Assembly (NCBI GenBank): GCA_021160985.1
Contig: JAGHBN010000123.1
Span: forward strand, 1 to 30,965
Direction: 5' to 3'
Length of the DNA stretch: 30,965 nt
Source of the DNA: Thermococcus sp.
Lineage (GTDB): Archaea > Methanobacteriota_B > Thermococci > Thermococcales > Thermococcaceae
Under the pieces are notes generated by a model that had not been told where the DNA came from, searched no databases, and was given only the letters and a program-made list of their open reading frames with translations. Position numbers and translations under genes: made by a program. This document shows, piece after piece, positions 27,249 to 30,965 of this stretch (its first letter is position 1; each line of letters begins with the position of its first letter).

Positions 27249-27962
27249 ATGTGGGGAAGGGTTGCAGTGGACGTTGCAGTGATGGCAGTACTCGGTCTCG
27301 GCGCGTACAGGGTCAGAGCCCTCGATAAAAAGGGCTCTCTCGCAGCTGTTCTGGTAGGACTGGCCGTAGTGGAGTTTGGAGGCCTCTACCCGTTCCTCGC
27401 AATGTTGAGTTTTGTGGTTCTTGGAGTTCTGGCCACCAAGTATCGCTTCTCTGAGAAGGCAAAGATGGGAGTGGCGCAGAGTAGAAACGGGATACGAGGC
27501 TGGGGGAATGTGTTTGGAAACGGTCTCCCTGCGGTGATTTTTCTCGCCGTTGAATACCTGACTCACAGGGACGTATTCTGGGCTGCGAGCTTTGCAGCGA
27601 TAGCAACGGCAAACGGGGACACACTGGCGAGCGAGCTTGGGAAGGTCTTCGGCAAAAAACCGCGGATGATAACCAGCCTTAAACCTGCGAAGCCGGGCAC
27701 CAACGGTGCAGTTTCCCTGGCCGGGGAGCTTTTCGCGCTTCTTGGGGTTCTGTTCATAGCCCTCTTTGCACTTCCGCTCACGTCCCGCGACGTTCTGATG
27801 CTGGTTTCTGTGGCTACCGGTGGGTGGATTGGGGTTAACATCGACAGCCTGATAGGGGCTACCCTGGAAGTCAGGGGCATAACGAACAACAACTCAACGA
27901 ATTTCCTGGCGTCTCTTCTCGGCGGGATGATTGGCGGTGCAATCTTTTACTTCCTTGCCTGA
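27249..27962 (+). CDS. DUF92/TIGR00297 family membrane protein
   Basis: The 237-residue integral membrane protein has about six or seven helices. Family marks are RALDKKGSLAAVLVG near the N-terminus, the loop QSRNGIRGWGNVFGNGLPAV, and ANGDTLASELGKVFGKKPRMITSLKPAKPGTNGAVSL, with GATLEVRGITNNNSTNFLAS near the end. The same family includes plant phytyl-phosphate kinase (VTE6), so a kinase acting on a polyprenyl phosphate is plausible; in archaea the role is not shown. ATG 27249 follows GAGGTAGGTGTAAG. A C/D RNA begins directly behind the stop codon. Confidence 0.88.
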   Translation: MWGRVAVDVAVMAVLGLGAYRVRALDKKGSLAAVLVGLAVVEFGGLYPFLAMLSFVVLGVLATKYRFSEKAKMGVAQSRNGIRGWGNVFGNGLPAVIFLAVEYLTHRDVFWAASFAAIATANGDTLASELGKVFGKKPRMITSLKPAKPGTNGAVSLAGELFALLGVLFIALFALPLTSRDVLMLVSVATGGWIGVNIDSLIGATLEVRGITNNNSTNFLASLLGGMIGGAIFYFLA

Positions 27963-27963
27963 A

Positions 27964-28026
27964 ATGGCGGATGATGAGTACGGCGGATTCCCGATGGATG
28001 AGGAGGACCTTAGGGGCTGACGCCGT
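27964..28026 (+). ncRNA. C/D box guide RNA behind the DUF92 gene
   Basis: A 6 bp end stem pairs ATGGCG (27964-27969) with CGCCGT (28021-28026; one G-U). Inside are box C ATGATGA (27971-27977), 13 nt guide GTACGGCGGATTC, box D' CCGA (27991-27994), a 3 nt spacer, box C' ATGAGGA (27998-28004), 12 nt guide GGACCTTAGGGG, and box D CTGA (28017-28020). Guide lengths and spacer are canonical, and the end stem is strong. The RNA starts one base after the stop codon of the DUF92 gene, with no room for its own promoter except inside that gene. It is therefore probably processed from that mRNA. Its D' and C' boxes are the same variants as in the RNA at 24940. Target not identified. Confidence 0.87.
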
Positions 28027-28042
28027 AGAAAAAATAAAAAGC

Positions 28043-29098
28043 TCACTCTTCCCCTTCCCTTTCCCGTAGGTACTCCTCGTAGACCTCCCAGAGGGAGACC
28101 AGGGAAGCAGGGATTCCGTGCTCCGTAGCGAACGTCATGTAGGGTGCGAGGTCGACCACGTAATCGGCGAACCTGAAAAGGCCGCGCGGGATGCCCTCGC
28201 GTGAGCCTATGAAAACGACGATTTCCTTGGCGTGGAACATGTCCCTTCCGAGCTTCTCCTTGACCTCTGCCAGGGTGGGGCCCTTTGGATCCGTGATTAT
28301 CAGAAGCCTCTTGTTCCTCCTCTTGTCCCGGATGACCTGGTAGAGGTCCCAGACTGACACGGGGACTTTCTCGACCTTCCAGGGGTAGGCTTCGCGCTGT
28401 ATCCCGTGCCTGCTCTCCTGGCCTATCTTAACACCCTTTATGAACTCTGCAAGCTCGAAGGCGTTCATCTTCTCCTTCGGTGCTATTATCAGTTCCTTGA
28501 CCTCAAACGCCTGTGCAGCCCTTCCTATCTTCTCTCCGAATGAGCGGCAGGCCTTAAAATCGCCCCAGTATGGCATCTGGACTATGGTGACCTTCCTGAA
28601 AAGCTTCCTTGCGTCGAATTTGTCGGGTGTGAACTTCCTGAACTCCTCACCGGGTAGAACCGAGATGTATGCCCTGTCCCCGATTATCTCCACCTGCACT
28701 ACCCTATCCGGCCAGCTTAGGTTCACATCGGCGTTGGTTAGCTCCCTTATCTTTGCCCCAAGCTCCCTGTTGACGTCCATGCTGGTGAACTCGTGCTTCC
28801 CGCGCCTTTTCGTTTTGACTGCAAAGGTCTCGTTTTCCCCAATCAACGGGGCGATTTTCTCTGCGGTCTGGACTATCGCGTCGAGCTCTGCCGGAACCTC
28901 GGCGATGACGGGGATTGCCCGCTCAACCTCCGGTATATCAAGGATCTTTTCCCCCGCGTTTTCATCTTCTGTCTCAACTATTACGAGGCCGGAATATCCC
29001 ATCGGGGAAGTCCATACCTTCGCGTCGGGAAGGGCCTCGGCTATGTAGTTGGCCGCGATGCTCTCCATGCCCCTCTGGGTCTTGACGATGAACTTCAC
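28043..29098 (-). CDS. THUMP domain - SPOUT family RNA methylase
   Basis: The 351-residue protein joins an N-terminal THUMP module (residues 1-160; VKFIVKTQRGMESIAANYIA, then TKRRGKHEFTSMDVNRELGA) to a C-terminal SPOUT-like half (KVTIVQMPYWGDFKACRSFG, IITDPKGPTLAEVKEKLGRD, KEIVVFIGSREGIPRGLFRF). THUMP grips the acceptor end of tRNA, and SPOUT folds transfer methyl groups from S-adenosylmethionine. A tRNA methyltransferase is therefore likely (COG1818-like, name from memory), but the modified base is unknown. I chose GTG 29098 because GGAGGTG lies 7 bases upstream; the frame is open 10 codons further. It may be co-transcribed with the ribosomal gene rps3ae upstream. Confidence 0.85.
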   Translation of the reverse strand: MKFIVKTQRGMESIAANYIAEALPDAKVWTSPMGYSGLVIVETEDENAGEKILDIPEVERAIPVIAEVPAELDAIVQTAEKIAPLIGENETFAVKTKRRGKHEFTSMDVNRELGAKIRELTNADVNLSWPDRVVQVEIIGDRAYISVLPGEEFRKFTPDKFDARKLFRKVTIVQMPYWGDFKACRSFGEKIGRAAQAFEVKELIIAPKEKMNAFELAEFIKGVKIGQESRHGIQREAYPWKVEKVPVSVWDLYQVIRDKRRNKRLLIITDPKGPTLAEVKEKLGRDMFHAKEIVVFIGSREGIPRGLFRFADYVVDLAPYMTFATEHGIPASLVSLWEVYEEYLREREGEE

Positions 29099-29160
29099 TC
29101 TAACACCTCCAGAAGAACTGCGAACCATGACTTAAAAGCATTGAGAAGAGCAAAAGGATA

Positions 29161-29176
29161 GAGGCCTTCAGGCCTC
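29161..29176 (-). terminator. Perfect hairpin with the rps3ae stop codon in its loop
   Basis: On the minus strand GAGGCC-TGAA-GGCCTC forms a 6 bp GC-rich stem with a 4-base loop that contains the TGA stop codon of rps3ae. A T-rich stretch (TATCCTTTTGCTCTTC) follows, so it could help end the rps3ae transcript or protect its 3' end. Archaeal termination usually needs only the T-run, so the hairpin's role is uncertain. Confidence 0.4.
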
Positions 29177-29770
29177 AGGCTCGGCGAGGACCTTTATCTT
29201 CCTGATTTCGGCCCTCTTTATCGGGTAGATCTTCCTCGCTTCCTTGGCTATCTCAGCGGCCATCTTTCCGGTGACGGCCTCCATAACGAAGTCCTTGAAG
29301 TCAAGCTCCTCGGCCTTCTTGTAAATGATGTCCCTGATGATCTCCCTTATGGCCCTCTCCTGGCTGGTCTGGATGCGTCTGTATGCGATGACCATTCCCA
29401 TGACGCGCAGCTTGTAGCCGTCCTTGGTGGTGATGTTGAAGATTCCGTCAACGCGCGTCGTCCTCCTCCTGACGAGGGAGCGTATGTAGCTCCTCGCAAG
29501 GGTGTGCCCCTTGAACTTGGTGTACGCGTTCTGACCCTTGACGTCGTATATCTTGAAGTAGAGCTTGACCTGTCCCTTCGTGAAGTCCCCGGTGAGGTCC
29601 TTCAGGGTGGTCTCTATTACGCGTCCAATGACCTTCTCGGGGTCATCAGCCGGGGTGAGCCCTATCTCCTTGCTCCCGAAGAAGTCAGGAGCGTAGACCA
29701 CGAACCACTCTTTCATCTTCCACTTATCCTTGGTAGCGGCAGCCCTTTTTCTCGGATTAGCCTTCGCCAT
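29168..29770 (-). CDS. rps3ae: 30S ribosomal protein S3Ae (eS1)
   Basis: This 200-residue protein of the small subunit is shared by archaea and eukaryotes and sits near the mRNA exit. It has a basic start (ANPRKRAAATKDKWKMKEWF), then FVVYAPDFFGSKEIGLTPAD, GRVIETTLKDLTGDFTKGQVK, and a central RSLVRRRTTRVDGIFNITT, all typical of S3Ae. ATG 29770 (MAKANPRK) follows GGAGGTGTG. It is downstream of pcc1 with a 15-base gap, in the order nuclease-pcc1-rps3ae, an arrangement common in Thermococcales. Complete and unremarkable. Confidence 0.97.
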   Translation of the reverse strand: MAKANPRKRAAATKDKWKMKEWFVVYAPDFFGSKEIGLTPADDPEKVIGRVIETTLKDLTGDFTKGQVKLYFKIYDVKGQNAYTKFKGHTLARSYIRSLVRRRTTRVDGIFNITTKDGYKLRVMGMVIAYRRIQTSQERAIREIIRDIIYKKAEELDFKDFVMEAVTGKMAAEIAKEARKIYPIKRAEIRKIKVLAEPEA

Positions 29771-29785
29771 TTTCACACCTCCACT

Positions 29786-30043
29786 TCACACTTCAAGTGT
29801 TTCCTCCGCGATCTTGACCGAAAACACAATATCGTCGAGGGCTTTGATGAGAGTCTCAATCTCCCCCGAGTATTTAACCTTTGTTATTACGTCCCCATTC
29901 TCCCATTGAGTTCGCACATTTAAACTTTTCTTTAGTCCGGAAGGCATGGCCTGGTTGTCGACCTCTATCGCCTCGGCTATCGCCCTGGCCGTTCTTTCAT
30001 CGCCGTAGTGCCAGGTTATCTCGACCCTCGCGTCAATCTTCAT
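29786..30043 (-). CDS. pcc1: KEOPS complex subunit Pcc1
   Basis: The 85-residue subunit dimerises and tethers two Kae1 units in the KEOPS complex, which makes the t6A37 modification of ANN-decoding tRNAs. The pattern KIDARVEITWHYGDERTARAIAEAIEVDN, followed by VRTQWENGDVITKVKYSGEIETLIKALDD (each read as several motifs), is that of Pcc1: beta-beta-alpha-beta-beta-alpha with the conserved IEVDN. Its start overlaps the end of the upstream nuclease gene by 11 bases, so the two are translationally coupled, and rps3ae follows. The operon thus mixes replication/repair, tRNA modification and translation genes. Confidence 0.93.
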   Translation of the reverse strand: MKIDARVEITWHYGDERTARAIAEAIEVDNQAMPSGLKKSLNVRTQWENGDVITKVKYSGEIETLIKALDDIVFSVKIAEETLEV

Positions 30044-30965
30044 TGCCCTTCACCTGCCTTGCCAGGGCCTCGTTGAACAGCTTTATGAACTCCTCTATCT
30101 TCTCCTTGGGAAACCTGATGCCTGCCGCTATCGCGTGTCCGCCGCCCTCTCCCCCGAGCTTTTCTGCGACCTCTTTTAGAGCTTCTCCGAGGTGGTAGCC
30201 TTTCTCTAGCGCTTTTTCCGTCGTCCGCGCTGAACCTTTAACGAGGTTTTCGTCCTCTTCGCTGTCTGCTATTATGACAACGGGCTTCTCCGGCGTAACA
30301 AGCCCCGCGTTTATCGCTATGTTGGCAGCGATTCCCACGAGCGTATCACGTATGTTCTTGCCGGCATAGAAGACGTAGGCGTGCTCCCCTTCGTCCGCCA
30401 TGCTCCAGTTCTGGAGTATGAAGCGCCTCGCCTCTATCTGCTCCCTCTTGTATTCCTCGAGCATCTTCCTCGCTTTCCTGTACGCCTCTTCGTCGCCGAG
30501 GCATATCGCGACGCCCAGAGTTCCGGCATTCAGCCTTCCGGTCGCGTTCAGAAGTGTGGCGAACTCCCTGGCTTCATGTCTTGGATCTCCCTCAGGGTAG
30601 AGGGGGCTTACAACGACGTCGCCTATCAGGCGGTCTATGGCCTCTTTTGGGGCCTCGTGCTTTATCAGATGAACAACGAGGGCGTCGTGGAGCCTTCTTT
30701 TTTCCTCCTCGCGGAGCTGCCAGTAATGGACCTCCGGGTCAAAGCCCTTTGAGCGCAGCCACTCTATGGCTTTTCTTTCGTCGCCTGTTATCTCTGGGAG
30801 TTCTGGATTGGTGGAATAGGCGAGCATCTGGTACAGGGGCCTGCTCTCCCTGCCGAAGAGCCGGAGCTCCTTTCGGACTTCGAGTATGCCTGCCGCTTTG
30901 CCGTCCTCTATGATGTCCAGGTTCATTCCATGGAACTGACCGTCGATTTCCTGCATGTCTCCCAC
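30033..30965 (-). CDS. RecJ-like DHH nuclease, probably GAN (C-terminal part, cut by window end)
   Basis: The frame runs off the right edge, leaving about 310 C-terminal residues; the catalytic DHH motifs would lie in the missing N-terminal part. Present are the middle region (ATLLNATGRLNAGTLGVAIC) and the DHHA1 domain with VVIIADSEEDENLVKGSART and GGEGGGHAIAAGIRFPKEKI, both typical of archaeal RecJ homologues. The gene order with pcc1 and rps3ae fits the Thermococcales nuclease that associates with GINS in the replication fork (GAN). A second RecJ-like exonuclease of this order is the alternative. The first residues seen (GDMQEIDGQFHG) are not the true start. Confidence 0.85.
   Translation of the reverse strand: MGDMQEIDGQFHGMNLDIIEDGKAAGILEVRKELRLFGRESRPLYQMLAYSTNPELPEITGDERKAIEWLRSKGFDPEVHYWQLREEEKRRLHDALVVHLIKHEAPKEAIDRLIGDVVVSPLYPEGDPRHEAREFATLLNATGRLNAGTLGVAICLGDEEAYRKARKMLEEYKREQIEARRFILQNWSMADEGEHAYVFYAGKNIRDTLVGIAANIAINAGLVTPEKPVVIIADSEEDENLVKGSARTTEKALEKGYHLGEALKEVAEKLGGEGGGHAIAAGIRFPKEKIEEFIKLFNEALARQVKGNED

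Noticed and set aside
1..30965. CRISPR array, tRNA or rRNA genes
   Set aside because: No regularly spaced repeats of 24-37 bases were seen, and no cloverleaf with a GGTTCRANY T-arm was found; GGTTCAACGAACC at 14854 does not continue into a tRNA.

Overview
The window looks like a chromosomal segment of a hyperthermophilic euryarchaeon of the order Thermococcales, most likely Thermococcus. Several gene sets point there. A four-gene cytosolic [NiFe] sulfhydrogenase operon has the beta-gamma-delta-alpha order of Pyrococcus furiosus hydrogenase I. There is a membrane-anchored archaeal LonB protease, an archaeal-type methionine adenosyltransferase, a CTP-dependent riboflavin kinase, ribosomal protein S3Ae next to KEOPS Pcc1, and archaeal H/ACA and C/D guide RNAs. 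Promoters are archaeal TATA boxes 20-35 nt upstream of short leaders, and ribosome binding sites are GGAGGTG or GGTGAT. No CRISPR array, tRNA, rRNA or intact insertion sequence was found.

Layout. Positions 1-4300 hold the tail of an unknown gene, MAT (minus), a double-hairpin H/ACA RNA, then a tight plus-strand run of translin-like protein, endonuclease V, riboflavin kinase and a frameshifted membrane-protein gene, followed by a PRC-barrel protein. Positions 4284-7617 hold an RCK_N-DHH fusion protein (minus) diverging from a large DUF2226-like protein. Positions 7640-9420 hold a minus-strand C/D RNA, a KaiC-like protein without a P-loop, and a divergent winged-helix/FilR1-type regulator, with inverted repeats between the last two. 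Positions 9440-12119 hold a UbiA-type prenyltransferase, an EamA transporter, a second H/ACA RNA and an HTH-CBS protein. Positions 12229-14825 hold a lipoprotein with two fused BtuF/FepB-like binding domains, a 58-residue membrane protein and a decayed ABC-2 permease.

Positions 14987-19551 hold hydBGDA plus a maturation protease that would cleave the C-terminus of the large subunit. After a 62-residue tail-anchored protein come sufC-sufB/D and lonB on the minus strand (19942-24024). Positions 24140-28026 run on the plus strand: a duplicated-domain DUF2666-like protein, a C/D RNA, RidA, a JAMM protease, an ArsR-type regulator, a MazG-like protein, an Lrp/AsnC regulator, a DUF92 membrane protein and a C/D RNA immediately behind it. 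Positions 28043-30965 return to the minus strand: a RecJ/GAN-like DHH nuclease (cut by the window end), pcc1, rps3ae and a THUMP-SPOUT RNA methylase.

The strongest non-protein signal is five small guide RNAs placed in the gaps: two H/ACA RNAs with perfect basal stems each followed by ACA, and three C/D RNAs with 11-13 nt guides. Two of them have a TATA box overlapping the stop codon of the upstream gene. One lies in the leader of ridA and one begins just after the DUF92 stop codon. The other points of interest are the tandem binding-protein fusion, the degenerate KaiC-like divergon, the two decayed membrane-protein genes, and the Glu in place of a usual catalytic Asp in endonuclease V. I see no obviously new multi-gene defence or mobile system; most genes are core Thermococcales genes.
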